In this document: positions 1 through 7,048 of the stretch, piece by piece
How positions within the stretch are numbered: the stretch's first letter is position 1
Layout: every line of letters starts with the position of its first letter
Source of the DNA: an uncultured Coriobacteriia bacterium
Lineage (GTDB): Bacteria > Actinomycetota > Coriobacteriia > Coriobacteriales > QAMH01
Assembly: GCA_902493755.1 (NCBI GenBank)
Contig: CABURF010000028.1
Coordinates: 1 to 9,129, forward strand
DNA: 9,129 nt
Reading direction: 5' to 3'
Notes under the pieces: model-generated
Databases searched by the model: none
The model's input: the letters and a program-made list of their open reading frames with translations, nothing else
What the model was told of the DNA's origin: nothing
Program-made: the position numbers and the translations under genes

Positions 1-240
1 GACTGGCTCATCGCGCGCTGCCCCGATGCCATCGACAAGCAATATCTGGGCGATTGTCTCGTCGTCGCTCTCAACGGTGCCTATGGTCTGCTCTCCATCA
101 CAACGCTCGAAGACCGCATCGTGACACCGGAATACGTCATGCGCCTGTCCTTCGCCCCTTTCGCCATATCGCAGGGTCTGAGCCCTGAACACGTAGAGAA
201 CATTATCGAGGAATGCAGCGTGCTGCAGCTAACACAGTAG
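1..240 (+). CDS. C-terminal fragment of a helical protein, possibly a TetR/AcrR-type regulator (5' end outside window)
   Basis: Reading frame 1 is open from the first base to a TAG at 238-240 and gives 79 residues that start DWLIARCPDAIDK and end ECSVLQLTQ. No start codon is visible, so the gene begins upstream of the window. The fragment is predicted to be mostly helical, with hydrophobic helices (for example CLVVALNGAYGLL) and no catalytic motif. Its composition and length resemble the ligand-binding C-terminal half of a TetR-type repressor, but the diagnostic N-terminal helix-turn-helix is missing, so this is a guess. It lies only 10 bases upstream of the radical SAM gene on the same strand and may be co-transcribed with it. 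If it is a regulator, it is the best local candidate for controlling the downstream redox operon. It does not look like the C-terminus of a TorD/NarJ-type chaperone. Confidence 0.55.
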   Translation, partial: DWLIARCPDAIDKQYLGDCLVVALNGAYGLLSITTLEDRIVTPEYVMRLSFAPFAISQGLSPEHVENIIEECSVLQLTQ

Positions 241-250
241 GAGGAGCGTC

Positions 251-1774
251 ATGAGACCAATGGAATTCGCAAAGAGGACGGCGGCCAACAAAGCCATCGA
301 CTACTTCATGGAAGACCCCGTTCCGCGTATCGAGAGCATGATGGCGAAGATCGACAAAATGCTTCCGGACGCGCTGTTTCCCTCGCAGCGCAGGGCATTT
401 GCCCAGGCTATCGAGGAGCGTAACAACTGGTATCAGCTCTTGTGCCGTATCGCCGACCTTGACCCCGAGGTCGCCACGGGCATGCTCAAGTGCTTCCTAA
501 CCGAGGCGAACCTCATCGCCTGGGACAAGCAGGAGAAGGCGCGTGAGAAGTACCAGTGCAACGTGCCTTGGGCCGTCTTGCTCGATCCGACGAGCGCCTG
601 CAACCTGCATTGCACGGGGTGCTGGGCAGCCGAGTACGGCCACAAACTCAATCTGAGCTACGAGGACATCGATTCCATCATCAATCAGGGCAACGAGCTC
701 GGTACGCACGTCTTTATCTATACGGGTGGCGAGCCACTCGTGCGCAAGGCGGATCTCATCAAGCTCTGCGACGCTCATCCTGATTCCGCCTTCCTCTGCT
801 TTACCAACGCCACGCTCATTGATCAGGACTTCGTCGAGGAAGTCGCCCGCGTGAAGAACTTCATCCCGATTATCTCGGCCGAGGGCAGCGAAGAGACTAC
901 CGATGCGCGTCGAGGTGCTGGCACCTACCAGAAGATCGACAAGGCCATGGACCTGCTCAAGGCGCGCGGCATCCCCTTTGGCGTCTCCATTTGCTATACG
1001 AGCCAGAACGCCGATGCGGTCTGCACCGAGGAGTACTACGATTGGCTTATCGACAAGGGCGTGTTCTTCGCCTGGATTTTCACCTACATGCCCGTGGGCA
1101 AGGACTCCCCGGCCGAGCTCATGCCGAGTCCTCAGCAACGCGAGATGCTCTATGACTTCAACCATGCGATGCGGCACGAGAAACCGCTGCTAACCCTCGA
1201 CTTCCAGAATGACGGCGAGTTTGTGGGTGGTTGCATCGCCGGCGGTCGTCGTTACCTGCACATCAACGCCAACGGCGATGTGGAGCCTTGCGTGTTCATT
1301 CACTACTCGAATGTCAACATCCACGACGTGAGCTTGCTTGATGCCCTGCGCTCGCCGTTGTTCATGGGTTACTACCATGGTCAGCCCTTCAACGACAATC
1401 ACCTGCGCCCCTGTCCGATGCTGGAGAACCCCGAGTGCATCGAGAAGCTCGTGGAGGATTCGGGTGCGCATTCGACTGACCTTGTCCAGGAGGAGACGGT
1501 CTACGAGCTTACCGCCAAGACACGTCCCATGGCACAGCGCTGGGCGCCTGTCGCCGAGCGCATCTGGACCGACCCGGGCGATGAGCGCGCTTCCGAGCGT
1601 CATCGCGATGATTTGGGCCAGGCAACATCCGATCTCAAAAAGTTCGAGCGCGATGGTCGCGTGGTACGCAGCGCCTTTGACGAGAAGCGTGACCCGCGCA
1701 GTGTCGCCGAGCGCGAGCAGGAGATGGACTGTAAGCTACGTGAAATTACCGAGAGCGAGGCAGTGCTCGTCTAG
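251..1774 (+). CDS. Radical SAM protein with four C-terminal (SPASM/twitch-like) cysteines
   Basis: This 507-residue cytoplasmic protein has the radical SAM signature CxxxCxxC at C117, C121 and C124 (CNLHCTGC), which binds the [4Fe-4S] cluster that cleaves S-adenosylmethionine. A TGGEP motif at 158-162 contacts the SAM amino group. About 110 helical residues precede the core. After the barrel, C328, C347, C388 and C396 lie in a GG-C-IAGGRRYLHIN...EPC...RPCP...EC arrangement, which suggests one auxiliary cluster. The last ~90 residues are charged and helical. The start is fixed by GGAGGAG at 240-246, four bases before the ATG; an ATG at 260 is a weaker alternative. From memory, close relatives occur widely in clostridia and other anaerobes as uncharacterised radical SAM proteins of the MoaA/PqqE/SkfB group (COG0535-like). 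It is the first complete gene of the molybdoenzyme operon, 51 bases upstream of the catalytic subunit. Its substrate is unknown; maturation or modification of the complex, or a peptide or small-molecule reaction, are all possible. Confidence 0.9.
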   Translation: MRPMEFAKRTAANKAIDYFMEDPVPRIESMMAKIDKMLPDALFPSQRRAFAQAIEERNNWYQLLCRIADLDPEVATGMLKCFLTEANLIAWDKQEKAREKYQCNVPWAVLLDPTSACNLHCTGCWAAEYGHKLNLSYEDIDSIINQGNELGTHVFIYTGGEPLVRKADLIKLCDAHPDSAFLCFTNATLIDQDFVEEVARVKNFIPIISAEGSEETTDARRGAGTYQKIDKAMDLLKARGIPFGVSICYTSQNADAVCTEEYYDWLIDKGVFFAWIFTYMPVGKDSPAELMPSPQQREMLYDFNHAMRHEKPLLTLDFQNDGEFVGGCIAGGRRYLHINANGDVEPCVFIHYSNVNIHDVSLLDALRSPLFMGYYHGQPFNDNHLRPCPMLENPECIEKLVEDSGAHSTDLVQEETVYELTAKTRPMAQRWAPVAERIWTDPGDERASERHRDDLGQATSDLKKFERDGRVVRSAFDEKRDPRSVAEREQEMDCKLREITESEAVLV

Positions 1775-1825
1775 CATGACGGCGCGTTATCAGATCGACC
1801 CATGTGGTCGAGTGAGGAGGGATAC
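1775..1825 (+). other. Short intergenic gap between the radical SAM gene and the molybdoenzyme gene
   Basis: This 51-base gap holds a small inverted repeat (TCGACC at 1795-1800 and GGTCGA at 1806-1811, separated by five bases) and the ribosome binding site of the next gene. There is no U-tract after the repeat, so it is not a convincing terminator. I see no clear promoter, and read-through from the upstream gene is the simplest reading. Confidence 0.4.
1814..1821 (+). promoter_or_regulatory. Ribosome binding site that sets the start of the molybdoenzyme gene
   Basis: GAGGAGGG lies 4-5 bases before the ATG at 1826. An in-frame ATG at 1802 lies upstream of this site and would add eight residues (MWSSEEGY) in front of a standard Tat signal. 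The site therefore favours 1826 as the start. Confidence 0.75.
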
Positions 1826-4411
1826 ATGAGAGAGAGGGATCTAAGTCGCCGGTCATTTGTGGCCGGCACGGCAGCTGCGACGGCGGCCGCGTGTCTGGGC
1901 ACGGGAGCGCTTCCGTGCGCAAAGGCGCTGGCCGACAATGTCGACCCTGCCGGAGAATGGGTGAGGACGACCTGCTCGCCCAACTGTACAGGAGCTTGCG
2001 GCCTCAAGGGCTTTGTTCACGAGGGGCAGATCAAAATGATCTCGCAAGCATCCGATTATCCCTTCGAGGGGTACAATCCGCGCGGTTGTCTCAAGGGCGT
2101 ATCCATCAACACGATGCTATACGGGCCGCACCGGCTCACCAAGCCGCTCGTCAAGAACGAGGAGACGGGCAAGATGGAGGAGACCGATTGGGACACGGCG
2201 CTCGACGCGGCTGCGACCAAGCTGCGTGACGTCATGGACAAGTACGGGCCGGAGTCCGTGGGCGTGATTTGGCAGGTGCAGGGCACTGGCCATATCCAGA
2301 AGGGCTCGATCATTCGTCTTTCCAACATGATGGGGTGGTCGGCTATCGGCTGCTACGAGATGAACGGCGACCTCCCCATGTTCTGGCCCGAGACCTTTGG
2401 CGTGCAGAGCGAGGAGCTCGAGTCGTACTGCTGGGAAGACTCCAAGTACACGATGATCTTTGGCTCGAATGTCATGGTCACGCGCCTTCCCGATGCGCAC
2501 TTTCTCAACATCTCGCGCGAGAGCGGTGGCAAGGTGGTCAACTTCGACCCCAACTACTCGGCAACCTCCGAGAAATCGACCGAATGGGTGCGCCTCAAGC
2601 CCGATACCGATGCGGCCTTTGCGCTGGCAGTCGCCAAGATCATCATCGACGATGGCCTCTATGACGAGGCCTTCTGCAAGAACTTCACCGATATGCCCCT
2701 GCTCGTTGACACCACTACGGGAAAGCGCATCGAGGCTGCCAACGTGGCGGGGCTCTCGGCCCTGCCATCTCCGGCCTATCGCACCACGTACGTGGCCATC
2801 GACGCCAATGGCAGGCCCTTCGCGGTCAACCCCGAGCGCCTCGGTGGCATGGAGGGCTGCACGCTCGAGTACACGGGTGATGTGCGCCTCAAAGACGGTA
2901 CCACCGCGCATGCCAAGAGCGGTTTCAGGTTGCTGCGCGAGAGCCTCGTGGGCAAGACGGCGCAGTGGGCGAGTGATACCACGAGCATCCCCGTCGAGAC
3001 CATCGAGCGCATTGCGCAGGAGTGCGCGACCATCAAGCCCATGCACATCATCTTCGGTGGTGCGGGCACGCAGTGGTATCACGGCGACCTCAAGGGCCGT
3101 TCGCTCGCGCTCATCGCGGCGCTCACGGGCAACATCGGCCAGCTCGGCGGCGGCATCTCGACCTATGTGGGCCAGTACAAGACGCGCTTCATCCCCGCGT
3201 CGTGGTTCAACCCGCCGCGCATGAACAAGCACTCGATGTCATTCCAGTACGCCGTCACCGGCCGCACGGAGACGATGCAGCCAAACGCCTTCCCACCCAA
3301 TGGCCTCAAGGCCCTCGTCGTGGGCTGGGGCAACCCGATGGACCAGCATAACGTTGCCAACTGGCTGCGCAGCGCCAAGGAGAGCGGCGAGCTCGAATGC
3401 CTTGTCACGCTCGACTTCCAACGCACCACCACGGTCGACATGAGCGACGTGGCCCTGCCGGCTCCGAGCTGGTACGAGAAGCTCGAGCTCACCACGACGC
3501 CACTGCATCCCTGGGTGCAGCTCCAGCAGCAGATGGTCGATCCGCCAGGCGAGGCACGCCCCGAGATCTGGATCTGCAAGGAGCTTGCCACGCACATCGA
3601 TCCCTCGTATGCGGACCAGTGGCCGGTCTTCGACGAGTCGCAAGCCGAGCAAGTGGCCGATGATGTCCTGCGCACGCTTTTGGCTAACGGCGGCCCGTAC
3701 GTCAACCAGCTCACGGCCGAGCAGCTGCGCGAGGGGCCGGGCAAGCTCTGGCACGCCAATCCGGGCGAGAAGCGCATCCCCTTCTGGAGCCAGATTCACG
3801 AGGGGACGCCATTCCCGAGCCAGTCGCTTCCCAACGCAATCGACGTGACGGCGCCGTTCGTGCGTTCGGGACGCATCCAGTTCTACCGTGACGAGGATGA
3901 GTTCCTCGAGCTCGAGGAGCAGCTGCCCTGCTACAAGCCCGCCTTCGAAGACACGGAATACAAGGATGACCCAGAGGCGCGTACCAAGTACCCACTCGCC
4001 TTCATCACGCGAAACAGCACCTATCGCGTGCACTCCACGTACGTGAACAACCCCTTCATGCTCGAGTTGCAAAACAGCATGCCCAAGATCTTCATGAATC
4101 CGGACGATGCCAAGGAGCGTGGCCTGGAGGCAGGCGATTTGGTCGAGGCTTATAACGGCCGTGGCAAGTGTCAGGGCGGCCTTGTGCTCGACCCGGGCAT
4201 GTATCCCGGGCAGGCTATCTTCGATCAGGGCTGGTGGAGCGAGTACATGGACGGCGACAGCTACAACTCGCTCATCTATCCGTGGATCAATCCCACCAAT
4301 GAGGTGTATTACCTCTCGGGCGTATGGTCGCCCAACATGGCGTGGAACGAATGCGCATGTAATGTCCGTCTACTGCAAAAGGGCGGTGCGCGTAAGGAGG
4401 TCATGCAATGA
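1826..4411 (+). CDS. Tat-exported molybdopterin oxidoreductase, catalytic subunit (DMSO reductase superfamily, type II-like)
   Basis: This 861-residue protein starts with a Tat signal: a twin-arginine motif (SRRSFVAG, residues 7-14), then an Ala-rich hydrophobic stretch to about residue 36. An N-terminal [4Fe-4S] site follows at C50, C54, C58 and C88, with K90 just after the last ligand in the usual CxKG context. D182 in a GDLP motif aligns by eye with the Asp Mo ligand of NarG (CDLPPASPQTWG compared with GDLPMFWPETFG). The following NSKYL-like, GSNV and TRxPDAHF elements also match that branch, as do TDMPLLV and GGAGTQWYHGD further on. A MopB C-terminal domain (about 715-855) should cap the bis-MGD cofactor. 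It acts outside the cytoplasmic membrane with the next two gene products. The substrate is unknown: nitrate, oxyanions, hydrocarbons or aromatics cannot be separated by motif. The stop overlaps the next start (ATGA). No TorD/NarJ-type chaperone gene lies in the window. Confidence 0.9.
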   Translation: MRERDLSRRSFVAGTAAATAAACLGTGALPCAKALADNVDPAGEWVRTTCSPNCTGACGLKGFVHEGQIKMISQASDYPFEGYNPRGCLKGVSINTMLYGPHRLTKPLVKNEETGKMEETDWDTALDAAATKLRDVMDKYGPESVGVIWQVQGTGHIQKGSIIRLSNMMGWSAIGCYEMNGDLPMFWPETFGVQSEELESYCWEDSKYTMIFGSNVMVTRLPDAHFLNISRESGGKVVNFDPNYSATSEKSTEWVRLKPDTDAAFALAVAKIIIDDGLYDEAFCKNFTDMPLLVDTTTGKRIEAANVAGLSALPSPAYRTTYVAIDANGRPFAVNPERLGGMEGCTLEYTGDVRLKDGTTAHAKSGFRLLRESLVGKTAQWASDTTSIPVETIERIAQECATIKPMHIIFGGAGTQWYHGDLKGRSLALIAALTGNIGQLGGGISTYVGQYKTRFIPASWFNPPRMNKHSMSFQYAVTGRTETMQPNAFPPNGLKALVVGWGNPMDQHNVANWLRSAKESGELECLVTLDFQRTTTVDMSDVALPAPSWYEKLELTTTPLHPWVQLQQQMVDPPGEARPEIWICKELATHIDPSYADQWPVFDESQAEQVADDVLRTLLANGGPYVNQLTAEQLREGPGKLWHANPGEKRIPFWSQIHEGTPFPSQSLPNAIDVTAPFVRSGRIQFYRDEDEFLELEEQLPCYKPAFEDTEYKDDPEARTKYPLAFITRNSTYRVHSTYVNNPFMLELQNSMPKIFMNPDDAKERGLEAGDLVEAYNGRGKCQGGLVLDPGMYPGQAIFDQGWWSEYMDGDSYNSLIYPWINPTNEVYYLSGVWSPNMAWNECACNVRLLQKGGARKEVMQ

Positions 4412-5085
4412 GATACGCAATGGCCATAGACCTTGACCGCTGCATTGGATGCAGGACGTGCGCGGTCATCTGCAAGGATCACAACGCAGAACCCCGCGGC
4501 ATCTGGTGGAACCGTGTCTTTGCGCCGGGTGCTCCCGAGTACGGCACCTCGGTGATCGTGGATGGCATGCCTCGTATGGAGTTTCTGCCCATCAGCTGCC
4601 AGCACTGCGAAAACGCCCCCTGCCAGCAGGTGTGCCCGACGGACGCCACCTACACCGACGATACGGGTACCGTGCTCGTCGACTACGAGAAGTGCATTGG
4701 CTGCCGCTACTGCATCACGGCATGCCCCTACGAGGTGCGCCAGTTCAACTGGAGCAAGCCCGATGGCGTCGAGGGCGTCGACGGCGAGTATCGCTGGGGG
4801 TATCCGGAGGATTATCGCCAGGACGGCCGTCTCGTCTACACACCAGTGCGGCCCGAAGGCGTGGTCGAAAAGTGCACGTTCTGCGTCCAGTACACCAACC
4901 AGGGCGGCACTCCTGCGTGCTGCACGGGCTGCCCGGCAAACGCACGTATCTTTGGTGACATCGAGGATGCGGATTCCGAGATTTCGCAGTACATGTCCGG
5001 GCGCGAGTGGCTCGTACTCGGCGAGTCGCATGGCACCAAGCCCAAGGTGTATTACCTGCCTTCCAAGCGCGGAGAGGGGGAGTAG
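4408..5085 (+). CDS. Four-cluster ferredoxin-like electron transfer subunit (DmsB/NrfC/PsrB/NarH type)
   Basis: This 225-residue protein carries four cysteine sets for iron-sulfur clusters: C12/15/18/22; C64/67/72/76; C96/99/102/106; and C156/159/171/175. All are the [4Fe-4S] pattern of the DmsB/PsrB/NarH family, and the length is typical of the DmsB-like forms. It wires the molybdenum subunit to the membrane anchor. It has no signal peptide of its own, so it probably crosses the membrane together with the Tat-bearing catalytic subunit, as is known for this family. An AAGGAGG at 4394-4400, seven bases before the ATG, supports the start, and the ATG overlaps the preceding stop by four bases, implying translational coupling. 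An extra cysteine, C172, sits directly next to the predicted ligand C171. The gene is followed after two bases by the membrane anchor gene. The family is certain; the assignment to a particular complex rests on the neighbours. Confidence 0.95.
   Translation: MRYAMAIDLDRCIGCRTCAVICKDHNAEPRGIWWNRVFAPGAPEYGTSVIVDGMPRMEFLPISCQHCENAPCQQVCPTDATYTDDTGTVLVDYEKCIGCRYCITACPYEVRQFNWSKPDGVEGVDGEYRWGYPEDYRQDGRLVYTPVRPEGVVEKCTFCVQYTNQGGTPACCTGCPANARIFGDIEDADSEISQYMSGREWLVLGESHGTKPKVYYLPSKRGEGE
5071..5082 (+). promoter_or_regulatory. Ribosome binding site that sets the start of the NrfD-like gene
   Basis: GGAGAGGGGGAG ends five bases before the ATG at 5088 and overlaps the end of the preceding gene. The open frame extends upstream to an ATG at 5007, but this would lie inside the preceding gene and would add 27 polar, Arg-rich residues to a membrane protein. 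The start at 5088 is much more likely. Confidence 0.75.
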
Positions 5086-5087
5086 CC

Positions 5088-6404
5088 ATGACACAGAACG
5101 TCCAACACGCAAAGAAGTGGCCCATCATCCTGACCGTCGTCTTCATCGCAGTCGGTTGCGCGGCGTGGATTTGCCAGCTCACCATGGGTCTTCTCGTTGG
5201 CTCGGGCATGAGCAATACCTTCGCCTGGGGCCTCATGATCGCGGTTTTCGCCTTCCTCGTCGGCTTTGGTGCAGGTAGCCAGTTTGTTGCCTGCTATATC
5301 GTCCTCGGCAACCGGCATGATCTCATGCCCTATGTCAAAACCGCGCAGGTTGTGGCCCTTGCCGGTGCCATCGGCGCAGGTGTGGCGATTCTCATCGACC
5401 TGGGGCATCCGGCGCACATCATGGCGATGCTCATGGGACCCAACCCCACGTCACCGCTTACCTGGGACATGATTGCCCTCACGGTGTTCATCATCATCGC
5501 CATCATCAACCTCATTGCCGTCGCACGACAGAGCAAGCTGCTCAAGTTCTGGATGGTCTTGGGCCTCATCAGTGCGTTTGCGCTGCAGCTTGTCGAGGGC
5601 CTGCTCTTCGCGCTCATGGAAGCACGCATCTGGTGGCATAGCTTCATCATGCCCATCGATTTCATCGTGGTTGCCGTCGTATGCGGTCTTGCCGTCGCGG
5701 TCATCATCTGCGCGCTCAAACATGACGACTTCAAACCCGAGGCATTGCACGATCTGAGCTTCCTGCTTGCGGTGGCGATCATCATTCACCTGGCGCTTGC
5801 CGTTATCGAGTTGCTGATCGTCTGCTTCGGCGGAAGCGCGGCAGATGGTGGGGCGCTCGCGGCGCTGGGCAGCGTTTGGCTGTTCTACGCGCTCGAGCTC
5901 GGCTTGCCCCTGGTGGCGGTCTTCGTGCTGCTTCGAGGCAAGAACGATCCCACCAAGAACATGCTCATTGGCGGCGTACTGGTTGTCGTCGGCATGTTCT
6001 TCCATCGCCTCATGTTGCTGTACCCAGCATTTGCCAGCCCCACGCTCTATGTGTCGCTCTCCAACGAGCCCTCGCCGAGCTGGCCGCTACCTGCTTCGAC
6101 AGGTCTCTACGACCATACGGGCAATGCCTTTGAGATCGCGCAGGGATACATTCCCAACTTTTTCGAGTGGGCGAGTGTGCTATTGCCTCTCGGTGTTGCG
6201 CTGGCCGTTTTCCTTGTGGGGACCTGGTTTGTCGGCAGGATAGACAAGTCTGTCTCGACGGCGAGTGCCCAGACGGTCGATGTACCACACGCTGTCGTAT
6301 CTGATGAAGTCGTTGCGGTCGACGAGCCGATTGACGGAGGCATCGTCGATGAGGTCGCCGTCAAGGAAGCCGTCGCCACTGACAAGAAGGAGAAGTCCCA
6401 ATGA
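5088..6404 (+). CDS. NrfD/PsrC-type membrane anchor and quinone-interacting subunit with an acidic tail
   Basis: This 438-residue integral membrane protein has about ten predicted helices: roughly residues 11-31, 44-73, 86-105, 125-146, 154-177, 186-210, 223-247, 257-283, 291-312 and 358-383. The second helix carries the small-residue pattern FLVGFGAGS seen in NrfD proteins, and helix 3 ends with DLGHP (D104, H107), a region conserved in NrfD-type subunits near the quinone site. The family exchanges electrons between quinones and an attached iron-sulfur protein without heme. Ten helices fit the HybB/ActC-like forms better than eight-helix PsrC. Residues 384-438 form a Val/Asp/Glu-rich hydrophilic tail that I do not recognise in the family. 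The gene follows the iron-sulfur subunit after two bases and overlaps the next start by an ATGA, so it belongs to the same complex. The direction of electron flow cannot be read from the sequence. Confidence 0.9.
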   Translation: MTQNVQHAKKWPIILTVVFIAVGCAAWICQLTMGLLVGSGMSNTFAWGLMIAVFAFLVGFGAGSQFVACYIVLGNRHDLMPYVKTAQVVALAGAIGAGVAILIDLGHPAHIMAMLMGPNPTSPLTWDMIALTVFIIIAIINLIAVARQSKLLKFWMVLGLISAFALQLVEGLLFALMEARIWWHSFIMPIDFIVVAVVCGLAVAVIICALKHDDFKPEALHDLSFLLAVAIIIHLALAVIELLIVCFGGSAADGGALAALGSVWLFYALELGLPLVAVFVLLRGKNDPTKNMLIGGVLVVVGMFFHRLMLLYPAFASPTLYVSLSNEPSPSWPLPASTGLYDHTGNAFEIAQGYIPNFFEWASVLLPLGVALAVFLVGTWFVGRIDKSVSTASAQTVDVPHAVVSDEVVAVDEPIDGGIVDEVAVKEAVATDKKEKSQ

Positions 6405-7021
6405 GGTCAATGAAAAAGACGCTCGTTCTCGTGCTTGGTGCGGTGCTCATGATGTGCGCAGCGCTTTGCATCACCGCATGCGGCGGCCAGGATGCATCTA
6501 GCGGCGCGTCATCAGGCACGGCAAACAAAACACTTGTCGTTTATTATTCGGCTACGGGCAATACGGCCAAAGTTGCCGAGACCATCGTGAACGAGAACGA
6601 TATGGATGTCTTTGCCATCATGCCCGAACAGCCCTATTCCGCCGAGGACCTTGCCTGGACTGACGAGAACAGTCGCGTATCCAAGGAGCATGCCGACCCC
6701 GCTCTCCAGGACGTTGCCCTCCTTCAGGATACGCCCGATAGCTGGGATTCCTACGATACGGTCATCATCGGCTATCCCATCTGGTGGGGTCAGGCGGCCT
6801 ATCCCGTCACCAGCTTCGTGAAGGCAAACGACTTTACGGGCAAGACCGTCATCCCGTTTTGCACGTCGGCGTCATCTGACATGGGGCAAAGTGCCGAGCA
6901 TCTCTCCGAGCTCGCGAACGGCGGAGAGTGGATGGGCGGCATGCGCTTTCCGTCCGGCGTGAACAGCGATGAGGTGCGTCAGTGGATTGACGACCTCGGT
7001 CTCGAGAATCAGAACCTGTAA
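6401..7021 (+). CDS. Flavodoxin-fold lipoprotein (extracytoplasmic)
   Basis: This 206-residue protein starts with MRSMKKT, a hydrophobic stretch and a lipobox ending ITAC (C27), followed by a Gly/Ser-rich linker (28-42). It should therefore be lipid-anchored outside the cell membrane. The mature part is a flavodoxin_4-type domain: a beta strand, then the FMN phosphate loop YSATGNT (residues 49-55), and later the IIGYPIWWGQAAYP segment that packs against the isoalloxazine ring, with CTSASSDMG further on. Flavodoxins carry electrons through FMN and normally work in the cytoplasm, so a surface lipoprotein form is notable. The start at 6401 is set by AAGGAG at 6387-6392 and overlaps the anchor gene stop; an in-frame ATG at 6410 is possible but has a poorer site. 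Its place in the operon suggests redox traffic with the exported molybdoenzyme complex, but a quinone- or flavin-reductase role is equally compatible. Confidence 0.9.
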   Translation: MRSMKKTLVLVLGAVLMMCAALCITACGGQDASSGASSGTANKTLVVYYSATGNTAKVAETIVNENDMDVFAIMPEQPYSAEDLAWTDENSRVSKEHADPALQDVALLQDTPDSWDSYDTVIIGYPIWWGQAAYPVTSFVKANDFTGKTVIPFCTSASSDMGQSAEHLSELANGGEWMGGMRFPSGVNSDEVRQWIDDLGLENQNL

Positions 7022-7048
7022 GGCAAGCGCGAGGGAAAGGAGCGTGTC

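Noticed and set aside
497..1177. Reverse-strand open frame of 226 codons opposite the radical SAM gene
   Set aside because: It is antisense to a well-supported gene, has no recognisable motif, and reflects codon bias of the forward gene.
1795..1811. Small 6-bp inverted repeat before the molybdoenzyme gene, considered as terminator or operator
   Set aside because: The stem is short, no U-tract follows, and such repeats arise by chance; noted only in the gap entry.
1802..1825. Upstream in-frame start of the molybdoenzyme gene
   Set aside because: It precedes the GAGGAGGG site, and the added residues would lie before a normal-length Tat signal.
2117..3232. Long reverse-strand open frame (371 codons) opposite the molybdoenzyme gene
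   Set aside because: It lies wholly inside a gene with clear family motifs, and its translation is Arg/His/Ala-rich without domains, as expected for an antisense shadow in GC-rich DNA.
3239..4072. Reverse-strand open frame of 277 codons
   Set aside because: Same reason: it is contained in the molybdoenzyme gene, with low-complexity composition.
5007..5087. Upstream in-frame start of the NrfD-like gene
   Set aside because: It lies inside the iron-sulfur subunit gene; a strong ribosome binding site supports 5088.
4309..5112. Reverse-strand open frame of 267 codons across the molybdoenzyme/iron-sulfur junction
   Set aside because: It covers parts of two well-supported forward genes and their overlap and shows no family features.
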